Source: Warburgia ugandensis
Lineage: Eukaryota; Streptophyta; Magnoliopsida; Canellales; Canellaceae
Direction: 5' to 3'
Length of the DNA: 64,000 bases
Assembly: GCA_035236585.1 (NCBI GenBank)
Contig: CP141139.1
Location: 19,918,990-19,982,989, forward strand
The notes beneath the pieces are model-generated. The model worked only from the letters and a program-made list of their open reading frames with translations. It was not told the DNA's origin and did no database searches. Numbering within the stretch: the first letter of the stretch is position 1; each line of letters starts with the position of its first letter. Of the stretch, positions 12,278 to 23,069 are shown one piece after another. The position numbers and the translations under genes are program-made.

Positions 12278-12740
12278 GAACCATCACATCCATGCATGTA
12301 ACAGTCACGGAAGTGGATTCGCAGAATCCGAACCCATAAGGTAGAGCAAAAAATATGCTCAAATGGATCCTTCCTTAGAGCTTCATTTGCTGGCATTCAA
12401 TCTCAAACTTATCATTGACAATGGCTTCTATATTGTACTCCCGGCCTTTAACTGTGTACAAGTCTGAGAAGAAGAGGGAAGCACTTAGTGTCATAGAGAT
12501 TGAAACTCCAACAAGAGATTGTGATCACTACATGCACGATCAAGGCATAACCAATGATAAGATTGGCAATGGCAAAGAATGGGTAGGTAAGATGGCTGAA
12601 AATGAAAGCACCAATGGCCGACCAATCCAGGGTGAAGGCACCAAGGTCCAGGCCCTGAAAGCCTGAACCGTGTTGTTGGGATAGGATTGACAACAAGGGA
12701 ACAGAGGGGGCTTCCAGTGCTCGATGGGGACATTCATCAT
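12278..12740 (-). pseudogene. Oligopeptide transporter (OPT family) fragment
   Basis: The minus strand reads GSGFQGLDLGAFTLDWSAIG, then FFAIANLIIGYALIVHVVI, YDTKCFPLL, GREYNIEAIVNDKFE and GRIHLSIFFALPYGFGF. These match consecutive parts of a plant OPT proton-coupled oligopeptide transporter: the GLGAFTLDWSA loop, the next membrane segments, the YNISAIVNDKFE-like loop and the GRIHLSTFFALTYGFGF helix. Intact members are about 700 residues with a dozen or more membrane segments. Only about 150 residues are present, with a stop after QQMKL and at least one frame change. It is a relic, lying between the LTR-like blocks of the TRIM-like element on the same strand. That fits capture by the element, though insertion of an element around a gene relic is also possible. 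Confidence 0.8.
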
Positions 12741-13330
12741 TCTGTAATCAGTGATGGTTGAAGAATACGGAAGATCGTCTGCTTCGGAGAAGATGGGAAG
12801 AAGCCTCGCCGTTGCAGATTAGAAACTGTGGCTCTCAGGGAAGCCAATGAAACTCGTACAAGGACACTGTGATAGAGATCGATGATCCGTAGCTTGCTAT
12901 GCAGATCGTCGATGTGCAAGCCCGGAACACGCAGGACGCTGGTGAGTTAGAGAGATCTGCAGAAACCCCAATTGTAAATACACAAGATACCGATAAGAGA
13001 TCTGAAGATATCTCAAAGTGAGAGATGAGGAAGAAGAAATATCTTATCAGGGGTGACAGATCTGATCAAGGAAACTGGACGGTCTCCTAGCCGAGTTATA
13101 GCTGGATTGCAGCCCAAAGAAGTTGGGCAGAGATCTAATCCGATATGCAGATGTTCACCCTCTAACTCTGATACAATATTAGAATCCACTTCTTTACTAA
13201 ATCGATATCAATGGGTAATATAAATATGCTTATATAAAAGTTACATATTAATAAGCACCAGAGATAATGTAGATCTGTTCAGTTGATAATTTACGTGACT
13301 TATTGATTTGATTGCTCTGGGTTTAGATAT

Positions 13331-15239
13331 TTCTCCCCAACTAGAAAACAACAAAGGGTAGATGATTTTGCCCTAAAATTCAAGTTTTTGTTGATTGAAC
13401 TTAGATTGATGTTTCATGTGAAGTTTATAAACCCTTCTTTTCTTCAATTTTGCCTCTACAATAATAAAAATTTATAAAAAGCATACAGACACGTTAGTAA
13501 ATAAATTTATTGAATCTGAAAATCCGTGAATTGTAGCTTGAAATCCAAATCCATTTCATGAATAGGATTTTTCAATCCATATCCTATCCATTTTGATCGG
13601 ATTGGATCAGTTAGGATAGTGGATAATCCATTCCAATAGGCAACCCTAATCCCTATTCACTTTTCAAACCAAAAATCACAATGATTGGAAGATCCTCGCA
13701 TTCTAGAAACCATATTTTTGAAAATTGAATTATATATTGCATGTTTTACACAAAGTTTCTAGTCATCTAGTTCTTATTATCACAATCTATGCTAGAGTCA
13801 TCCAATCCACATGCTTCCAATGCTCAAGTAACCATATGAATGGGTTGGATCATTTAAAGGTATGGCCAAACATGCAATAATGTGGCACTTCAACTAACAA
13901 ATTATAGGGTTTGTCATCTCAACAGTCCCTTCATTAAGTTAATTACCGAAATAAAAATAGGATATTAATATATGGCCCCTTCATTTTCCTCATGAGTCCC
14001 TCACTAATGTAAGAAACAGCTATAACTTTGAATTGTCTCTGGTTTTTGAAGATCTAGACCCTTCATAATATTGCCCTTGACTTAGATGGGTCATGCTCAA
14101 AATTTCTAATCCATAGGATGATCCTAACAATTCTTACATTTAGTATGTACCATGAAAGTTAACTCTTGAACAAAAAAAGTAGTGTAGTCAATTGACTTGG
14201 GTCACCCACTTGAAAACATGCTGAACTAAGGAAACCTTTTGCCATCCATTTCACAACTCAAGAAAACAATAAGCAAGATTGTCCAATGAATGAGAATTTT
14301 AGAACATAGCACATATAAATCGAGGAAAACATTATGAGTCATTCGAATTTTCTAAAATATGGGCCCACTTGGAGTTATGGCCATTCCTACAATTTAGTGA
14401 GGGCCTCGTGAGAAAAAATCAAGAGATACACATATCACTACCACAATCACCAAAAACTACGAATAGTTGAAATTTTCCATACAAAATCTCTGACTTCTTT
14501 AGTCTCCCGAATTTCCCCCCAATAATTTACAAGTTCCTACATATTTCTAATTCTAGACAAATTTACCTAATGAAATATTAATTTATAAAACAAAACTCAA
14601 ATTTGAAAAACAAGATATCATCAACTTATCAAACATCATTTATAAATCTAGATAAAATATTTAAATTAAACGATCAAAATTTATATTCTTGCAATTCTTT
14701 TTTTTTTTTCCAAAATTTCTCAAATGTTTCCCGAATTTTTGCCTCGCATGTAACTGTGATCACTATCCTAGAAATAAACCATTTTGATTACTAGATCTGA
14801 AAACTAGCATCGACGCAGCTTCTACTTCTCATTCCATTCATTTACTCATTATCCGTAACGATGTAAATTTTCCCAACATGTCCCTTCTTTCCAACACATC
14901 CATCTAGACAGCCCTTCCTTGGATTGTTGATCGCCCAAAACATCAATCTGACATGCAAGTACAACAATTTAACACTAGAGCCTCCAATTACTTTGAATAC
15001 TAGCCTGAATGAATTATGACATTCAAACTACTGACACGGGTTCAGGACCACCTGAAACCTTGCTCACAATGCCAGTCATGAAATGTGCTAGTCCTGAAAC
15101 CTTGCTCACAGTGCTAGACAAGAATGTGAGACCGCCACGGATCTTAAGTACATGGGAACAACTGAAAGAATTTCACAAACCTTTCTAAGTTGTTACATAT
15201 CTTCATTAAAAGCAGGATTATTGTGTCACCAATAGGCAC
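13331..15239. other. AT-rich intergenic sequence, no gene seen
   Basis: No coding sequence was recognised. A small direct repeat, CCTGAAACCTTGCTCACA, occurs twice about 43 bp apart near 15053 and 15096. The segment ends at the 3' side of the NAC gene. Confidence 0.5.
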
Positions 15240-15495
15240 ATTAGGAGAGTCAGGATCCCACTAGATTTATGTAAATAAACAAAAAATATACATATATATG
15301 AACTACACTCTACAGAAAAACTATAAACAGGAGACTAACTGTTCTCTGTACAATAATATCAAAGATCATGAGCATCCCCTCATACTCCAATAAACAGAAT
15401 GGAGGATGCAATCTACTCTCTATACAATATATAAAGATTCAAAGCATCTCCATACCCCATAAACTAGTATGAAGACCATGTTTTTCTGTAGAGTA
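15240..15495 (-). other. Probable 3' UTR of the NAC gene with degenerate internal repeats
   Basis: This lies directly after the stop codon on the minus strand. Three loosely similar units of about 65-75 bp share GCATC(T/C)CC near 15372, 15445 and 15508 and CTCT(C/G)TACAATA near 15343 and 15418. The transcript end cannot be placed. Confidence 0.4.
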
Positions 15496-18400
15496 TCAAG
15501 AACTAAAGCATCTCCACAACCCCCCAATAAGTACTGTGGAAATGACAACGAATATAATTATACGAACAGCATTTCGCGATGAGAAACTACGCCTCAATAT
15601 TTCTGGCTGCATGGATGGACCTTCCTGGTTGCTACCCAATTTATCACTGTTTTTCACTCTCAATCTCAGATTGGTTTCTAGGCTCATCTCCCTCTTACTG
15701 TCAGCATCTAGGATGGAAGTTTTGTTTAGGGACTTGTCTTCAAGTAACTGGTCCACAGAATCTCCAGGTGCACAGTGCTTCACTGCTGAAAGAGATAATC
15801 CTGCATGACAAAATCGTGGATAAGAAATTCAGTTAACACAAAAATATTCAGTTTGTTGTTTCGTTTGTCTATAGGCACTAGTCAAAAGTACCGCGAGAAT
15901 AGTCTTCAAGTCTGTCAACATGAACAGGCCGCGTCGCTCCTGTACTGGCAGTATCTTCAACGTTTTCTCTTATCTGCATATCAAATTACTAGCTTGAGTC
16001 CACTATGGATAGAAAGAAGTCGCATATAATTTTCAAATAAAAAAATTCCTAACATCACAGTAATAGAACTCAAAGTACCTCAGTTATTGCTGATTTTGCA
16101 TCATGGCCTTCCGTATCACTGATTAATTCATCTCCCTTCACAAAACCAGGTTCTGTAAAGACTTTCCTTTGGCCACAAATGGAATCTTTTCGCTGCAAGT
16201 GAATCCTTTTTGGAGCACTACCATGGGCCACAAATCTATGCGAGCTGGTGAGGTCTGGTGGCTGGCGAGCCCTTATCTTGACCCCCGTGTCACCATGATC
16301 ATGAGTACCTGTCCCAAGTGCCCCAAGTTTCTTTGAGCTTACCATAGCTTGCATGTGGTCCATTCTTAGCTTGATTCCAGTTTCATCAACAGTATCGCTA
16401 TTTTGGAACAAGCTGTTTTGAACGGGCTCTTTGAAGTTATTGCACAAACCTTGTAGAGAATCTGCAGTGGAATCAATTGATGAAACCTCTTGGTCAGCAC
16501 TATCTTTGTGAAACAGAGAAGGGCAAGGAACATCAGCAGAATGTCCACTTCTGTAACCTTCCATCCCAGATGCATGCCTCTTTGCATCCTGATGTGACAA
16601 TGATTTCTTATACATGTACCTAGAAGCTTCAGCTACAGCCTTTGGAGCCACCTACAAGTTAAAGAAAGATGAAATCATGCTTCAGAGCTAGTGATTAATC
16701 ACTAACAAGGTATTATATAATTATGAAGTAAGCTCCTTTGTTTAATAATGTCACAGCTCTCTTCTTCCAATTAGCTCTTTAGGCTTACAAGTAGGCTTAC
16801 AACCACTCATAAAATAGTTTAATACAGAACAGAACATCATTAATAAAGCTAGGTATCATTGGTGTCATTTAACACAGTTAATTAGCCTAGAAAAAAGATA
16901 GCTGACGAAAGTGCTCACCTGTGTAACTGGTTCTTCACCATCACTGCCAGATATGATGTCCTTGGGTTCAGAGTAAATCAGACAAATTCCACCATCCATT
17001 GTTTCAATACCTGAATCCTTGGGGCAGCCAGAATCTTTGAAGGAATATTCATCATGATCATTATTGAATACTGTATCCAAGAAATCCTTAATGTTCTCAA
17101 CAGAAGAATTATCTTGCTCAACTTCAAACAACTCTATCTGTTGTCCCTTTATACCATAATCGTAGAACGGGGAATCTACACAAGGATAAAATAAACCAAG
17201 CTGCGTCTGAGAATCCCCTGGTGAAAAACCTTGGTCACCTAGCAACTCAAATGGTGGCTGACAGAACATTCCTAAAGCTTGCAACAATGGATCCACCTAA
17301 AGTAAGATAAAACAAGGAAACAGAGCAGAGAAAGGTGATTCAGGCGACTTTCATTTGTGATTTCAAGCAGTGAAGAACAAAAATGGAGATGCAAGAAAAA
17401 CTTTCAGAACATTCCGTGATTAATTCAGAACATACTACAATAAGTTCTTGGAAATCAATGTTGAAAAAGTTATAATGTTTACCCAATGCTTAAGCATCTA
17501 TGTCTGTTTCGACATATGAAAGAGAGTTTGGATGGAGGAAATAAAGCTATCCAGAACTTTATCATTAAAATCTGAATGAAAAATAGCAAAGAAATTTTAG
17601 TGGTATCATCTGATCTCCTCACCTCTCCTGCAGCTACTTCAGTCTCATGATCCTCTATGTCAGAAGCCATATGACTATTGCACTGGCTATCTTCCAGTGC
17701 TGGCAGATAAGAACCACCATTATCTCCTTTATCAGCAAGCCACCGCTCGACGTTAACTGGTTGCTTTTCAATTGCCACTGGCAAAGTTTGCGACACTTCT
17801 TGCATAGCCATTACAGGATTCCCTTGATTTATCGGTGCTTCAAACTGCACTACAGCATCTCCTGCATTCTGAGAGTCCTCCGGAGAAGGCTTGGTTATGG
17901 TAGGTGACAAGCCACTCCCCTCGACCTCATCAAAGTTTGTTTCTATATCTTTGTCATCCATTTCATTGCAGTTTGAATTTATATTCTTCTCATCAGATTT
18001 TTTGAACAGGCGACAGAGAACAAAAGCACCCTGAACAAGACAGATCATAAAAAAGCTTATGGTGCTGAGCAGACAAAAATGTAAATTAAACCTGCGAAAT
18101 AGTAAAATGGAATTAATACTAAGCAGATAGACACAAAGCACTTCCACCAAAATAGGGGCAAGAAGCGAAGAAAAATCTTAAAGAATTTACAGAATACTAC
18201 ATACAGGGAATCTTCTTACATATTTCCTGATAAATAATGTTTCCTTCCACAATACTCCTGCAGCAAATTTCATAGTCCAAAACTAACATGAGTGGCTCAA
18301 TAGTTCAAATGTAAGAAGATCTTACTCTGGAAATCGGGTGAAGGGCATAGTTTTTCCTGAACTAATTAAAACAAACATTGTTTTCCTGCATATTTCCCTT

Positions 18401-21059
18401 ACCCTAACATCTGTGGTTTTAAAACAAACTCTTGAATACCATAAAGAGAACTACATCAAGCTAGTAGTGGGAAGTTGCAATATCCACACACATTTGGGGA
18501 GTCCTACCAATAAGTTCACCTTCATTAGGCTAACAAGAGTTGACTTCCAAGCTATTCAGATACTATGTCAATTTCCAATTTGAAGAGTATCACATGGTTA
18601 CCACTATAAAGGTTTAGCAGTACACTTTTTCAGAAAAGGGGAATGAGAGTGGTTCTGCCAAAAAATGCAAGTTTTGAGTGCAGAAGAGTCATCTTCTTCA
18701 TGTCAAATTAGGGTTTTGCATTTTTTTTATTTTGAAAAATTCTCTAAACCTGTGTTTTACTGAAACAAAGCTCCTAATTAATGGAGGATGATTTTCCATA
18801 ATGCCTCTCAATTTCGATCCTATTTGGCCATTTTTTGGGCGTAGAACTAGAAAGCTAAAAATCATAAAACCTGATGACATCAATGGTGTCAGTTGAAACC
18901 CTGAAAATGACCTGTTTAACCTTCACAGTGAAAACCCGCTGGTAGTAACTGGTAGAGTTGATATCTTTTTCAGGTACGAAAATCATCATTTTTCTCTACT
19001 GTTTTTGCCAACCGAAACAGCAAAACCCAAAATTTCTGGGTTTCAGCCACTACCAAAATGGCACTGACAATCAGCTGTAGGTTACATGAAGACTTCAACT
19101 GCTACATGTTTAGCGGAACAACCACATCAAATCCCCACTTTTTACTTTAACCATATAACAGCAGGCCTACCAAAGCATCAGAGATCACAAACTATGAGTC
19201 AAACCAATAGAGTACAGGGGATGCCACCCCCTGTTACCTTTGCTCGGTAGTTCTGTAATTCCTATTCCATAGCCATCTCAGAAATTGCTTTACAAGCAAA
19301 GAACAGGTTATACTCAAAGTTCTCAGATTAGATTGAGACACATCTGGTGAAGATGAAACATTTAAAGGTGTATCACATATCCACTCTACATCTGGGGCAA
19401 TAGCCTGCTGCCATATGTAGATCCTAAATACCAGTCAAAACCATGACATGTCATGAATACATATATGCAAAAACAAGATACATCTTGAAAATACAGAGAC
19501 GGGTAAAACTAAGTAGACAAGAGTAAAATACTCAAATTGGTGATGGAATAGTCGCAAACAACTGATCAAATTTCTAAAATTGTATTTAACTAGTAAAAAG
19601 GGGCAATAACAAACACCCATGGGAAAGCATCAGGTACTACAAAGTAGATGTTAACTTTCCAAACTCCACTACCAGCTTATGAAGTTCATGCTAAGTGTAG
19701 ATCAGATACCACTCTCCTAATCTAAGATCAAATGATAGTTGTTGGTATAAAATCTTTATCTGCATGCCTCAAACAAAAATTAGCAGCCCGGCAGCAGGTA
19801 CAAGTCAATGAAATCAGAAGCATTGATTAGCAGTTCTCTTAGCCTAAAATAAGTACTGACCACAACCTAAAAGATGCACTAAAGCTAGTAAAGAACGGCA
19901 ATCACATGCTTAATAAACCAAATCTTGGACATGAACAAATATATTAAGAGGCATCTTTAAGGACAGCTATTTAGCAATTATACTAATATAATAGTAGTAC
20001 TGGTAATGTAGATGGAGTAAAAGTAGTAGTAGCAGCAGCAGCAGAGGCAACAGTAACACTATGATGATTAGGATGATGATGGGGATGACGAAAATATAAA
20101 TCTAACAGTAAGCAGAAACTAGCAAAATTTATGTATATTCTGTCTGCACTGCTACATCAGCCATTTTAGAATATCGCTACTTCATCTCTTACTGGTCGAC
20201 ATGGCAACAAGTTCCTTATGCACAGAGCTCAGATAAGTAACACAAAACCTCACTAAGAGCAACTGAATCGAACTCGGGGGTCAAAATGGTCTCACGACAG
20301 ACCCGGTCCAAAGTTGCCATAGTTCCCAAAAGAGAGAGATTCGATATTCATATACATGACAAAGACCGAGAACGTGAATTTATTCTAACCAAAAAATTTT
20401 ACCAAATCAAAAGCAGATCGACCAAAAAGACCAAATTTTCCTCGGAAGCAAACAAAATCTTACCTGCTCACCATTGCCACCATCCAGCTTGTTGTCAGTT
20501 GCCCGATATTCATGCATGATCCAGCAAGTTCGCTTTCCACTTGGTGCCCTCCCTCTGTAGAAAACAAGGGTCTTCTTCATCCCAATCAATTGGACTTTAA
20601 CTCCAGGGGACTTAGACTTAATCGACCGATCTTTTCCCGTGGCTTTCCAGTACCCAGCCTCCGTCGCCCTGTTGGAGCGGTGGCCATTCGGATATTTCCG
20701 GTCACGAGGGGAAAAGAAAAACCACTCCAGATCATCCGTTCTAATCAGTGATTTTCCTATAACCCGATCAAAGACCAAAAAACAAGCACAATTCAGCAAA
20801 AATCTGAATTTGATTCTTAAAGAAACCCAGATAACCAAAACAAGAAAGAACCAAAACCCTAAGTTCCGTGCAGATTGAGGATAAAAGACATACCCGGTAA
20901 ATCCCATGGTTCGCATTTGCATACATCTATTTCGGGAATCACCTCCACGTCTGCTTTTTTCCCGTTGATTTTTCCCTTGAGGTAATGATTAATAAGCTCC
21001 TCGTCTGTTGGGTGAAATCTAAACCCTAATGGCAGGGATTGCATTTGCACAGCGGCCAT
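15496..21059 (-). CDS. Membrane-tethered NAC transcription factor (NTL type)
   Basis: Seven exons splice cleanly with GT-AG borders: 21059-20894, 20756-20464, 18030-17623, 17296-16919, 16651-16079, 15973-15892 and 15800-15496. They total 2205 nt (734 codons plus stop). Residues 1 to about 165 form a full NAC DNA-binding and dimerisation domain ([90 protein letters not shown]). A long acidic, low-complexity middle follows, with three basic motifs ([20 protein letters not shown]) and APKRIHLQ, as in ANAC013/016/017/053/078-like proteins. The C-terminus has one transmembrane helix ([16 protein letters not shown]) just before the stop. Family members sit in the ER membrane and are freed by proteolysis under stress. 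I see no defects. Clade assignment is by motif recall. Confidence 0.93.
18031..20463 (-). other. Large intron 2 of the NAC gene
   Basis: This 2.43-kb intron separates the NAC core from subdomain E ([11 protein letters not shown]). It holds a short AGT/AGC-rich run at about 20018-20050 and otherwise no recognised gene or element. The frames inside it match nothing I know. Confidence 0.7.
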
Positions 21060-22020
21060 TTCTCACAAAACCAAAGACCCAGAACCCAGACCGTACAACA
21101 GAGAAAATCCACCGAAACAAATCTTTCAGAGAACCAAGAAAACACGAAGAACAAAAAGAATACTTGGTCACGAAGATTAGAAATTGCCCATTACCTCTGA
21201 ATTTCCCTCTACTTGTAAAACCCAAAATCCTTGAGAAGAAATTTCGTGCAAAAGAAAGCAGAAAGCTACGTCACTCTCAGAGAAACCTTTCCAGCAGGGA
21301 GTTGTAGTATGATCAGCTCTCTCTCTCTCTCGCTCTGTATGTTTTCTCTCTCCAGGAGTGTCCACCAAATCTCTCTTTAACACATGGGCCCAAACCGCGT
21401 TAATCGGAGGATATACCGCGTAGGAAGTTTCACCCCTATTTCTTTCCAAATTTACATAATCACCTACCTTCCCTGAAAGCAGAGGCCACGCGGAAAGTAG
21501 GCGTCGGGAGCCAGGAAGAAGCTCAATTTTCGGGCCCACATGGTCAAATCGTACGTCCTTCTCACCGATTTATCACTCTTTGAATTCCAACAGTGGATAG
21601 CGACCCATGTGGGGCCCAGCAAAAGTCTAAGGCTACTTTTGGAAACTTGAAAAAACCACGTAAGAGAGAAACAACAGTATGCACGATCAGCCAATGGGAC
21701 GGTACCACGTCACGTAGTCAGAGTGTGGGCCCTTCAAATGACGTGGCACTGCCTCAACGGTTTCCGATCGACTGCTCACTTGTTTAATGGACGTGGGAAA
21801 GCAGACTAGATGTTATTTCCGCGGCACCTCCTTTTTCCTTCTCTCTTTCGCTTTAATCTTTACGTGGGGCCCTTCTATTGCATTTTTATCTTCTTGCTGC
21901 CTGTTTTTTATTGGTACATGGTTTGGATTCATGAATTCTAACGAACGGCTGGTAAAGAATTTAGAGAGATTTTCGATGTGGGTCCAGGCGGTGGATATTA
22001 GTGGGTGAGTGGTGGGGCCA
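21060..22020 (-). promoter_or_regulatory. 5' UTR and promoter region of the NAC gene
   Basis: A CT-rich leader lies at 21318-21347 (GA-rich on the transcript). Upstream, GGGCCC occurs five times (near 21386, 21532, 21612, 21727 and 21868). TGGGCC-type (site II) boxes are common in plant proliferation and organelle-related promoters. ACGTGG G-box-like cores occur near 21862. No clear TATA box was placed. The direction is inferred from the NAC start at 21059. Confidence 0.5.
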
Positions 22021-22112
22021 CGGATGGAAGATTCTGGATGATGCTAGATCTTGGGTTTTGAATTATTTCCACGTGGTACGGGAAATATCCATAGGAGTAG
22101 AAAATCAGGTGG

Positions 22113-22415
22113 AAGTCGAGTGGATTGCGGGAGGCTACTCTAAAGTACTTCGCGACATCAACATTGTGGATACTTCAACATTAAAGAAGGCGAAATGATA
22201 TTCCCAATAAGTAAAGTCGAGTGGATTGCGGGAGGCTACTCTAAAGTATTTCGCGACATCAACATTGTGGATACTTCAACATTAAAGAAGGCGAAATGAT
22301 ATTCCCAATAAGTAAAGTCGAGTGGATTGCGGGAGGCTACTCTAAAGTACTTCGCGACATCAACATTGTGGATACTTCAACATTAAAGAAGGCGAAATGA
22401 TATTCCCAATAAGTA
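22113..22415. repeat. Tandem triplication, three 101-bp units
   Basis: Units start at 22113, 22214 and 22315, each beginning AAGTCGAGTGGATTGCGGGA and ending CCCAATAAGTA. By eye the only difference is one base (AAAGTAC/TTTCG) in the middle unit. Near-identity implies very recent duplication or gene-conversion homogenisation. Confidence 0.95.
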
Positions 22416-22983
22416 AACATAACACAGTGATGAGCTCATATCCTAAATTACATGCTTTCATCTTACCATTGTTTTTCTTGAGTTATTTTTTGAGTTGAAA
22501 CTGGATAATAATAAAATTGATGTGACAAAGGATTAGTGGATTTAGAAAAAATAATTTTTTTTTCAAAAAACACATAGATACTAAATCTGTTTAAATTTAT
22601 TCAAAAATATGAGCATACTTAAAGACCTGACAAATTATATTTATTTTCTATCATATTTGCTTATGATATTGTTAGACAATAGAAACTTGAAAATTCAACA
22701 TGATCATGATATTCTTTGAAAAAAGTTTGGGACTTGCAAATTCAATCAAAGTTTAAATATTTTCTTTTGCATCTCGCTTAATTAAATTACCTGATCCTAC
22801 TAGTTTATCACAACTTCCTCCTTCTGATCTTCTTTTTGAGAATTGTTCCTTGGCATAATGAATCACTGTCATTTCTTGTCATAGAATAACATCTCTTTGG
22901 AAAGAGTTGATAATTGAAGTCTCAAAATCAGCCATTAATGACAAAACTCCAAAAGAAGTTATCCAAGTTAGTTTTCTATTTTC

Positions 22984-23069
<86 letters not shown>

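Larger units (their letters stand above)
7179..13330 (-). mobile_element. TRIM-like short-LTR retroelement carrying host gene sequence, interrupted by a Ty3 element
   Basis: On the minus strand, a primer-site-like sequence (TTGTATCAGAGTT, 13164-13176) follows an LTR-like block at about 13177-13330. A purine tract (TTTGAGGGGTGA, 7353-7364) sits directly before a matching block that begins TGTTATTAG and runs 7352 down to about 7179. The two blocks share about 95 bp at roughly three-quarters identity, including the core ATAAGCATATTT. Short terminal repeats with a primer site and purine tract, but no recognisable polymerase, define TRIMs. Between them lie a transporter fragment (12278-12740) and the later Ty3 insertion (8290-11674). 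It is old and broken; the outer edges are uncertain. Confidence 0.5.

Noticed and set aside
20407-20922. Single long frame across NAC exon 2 and its introns
   Set aside because: Only 20464-20756 is exon; both ends are intron read-through.
22001-22198. 65-codon frame over the first 101-bp unit
   Set aside because: No similarity to any family I know and no splice context; the repeats simply lack stops in that frame.
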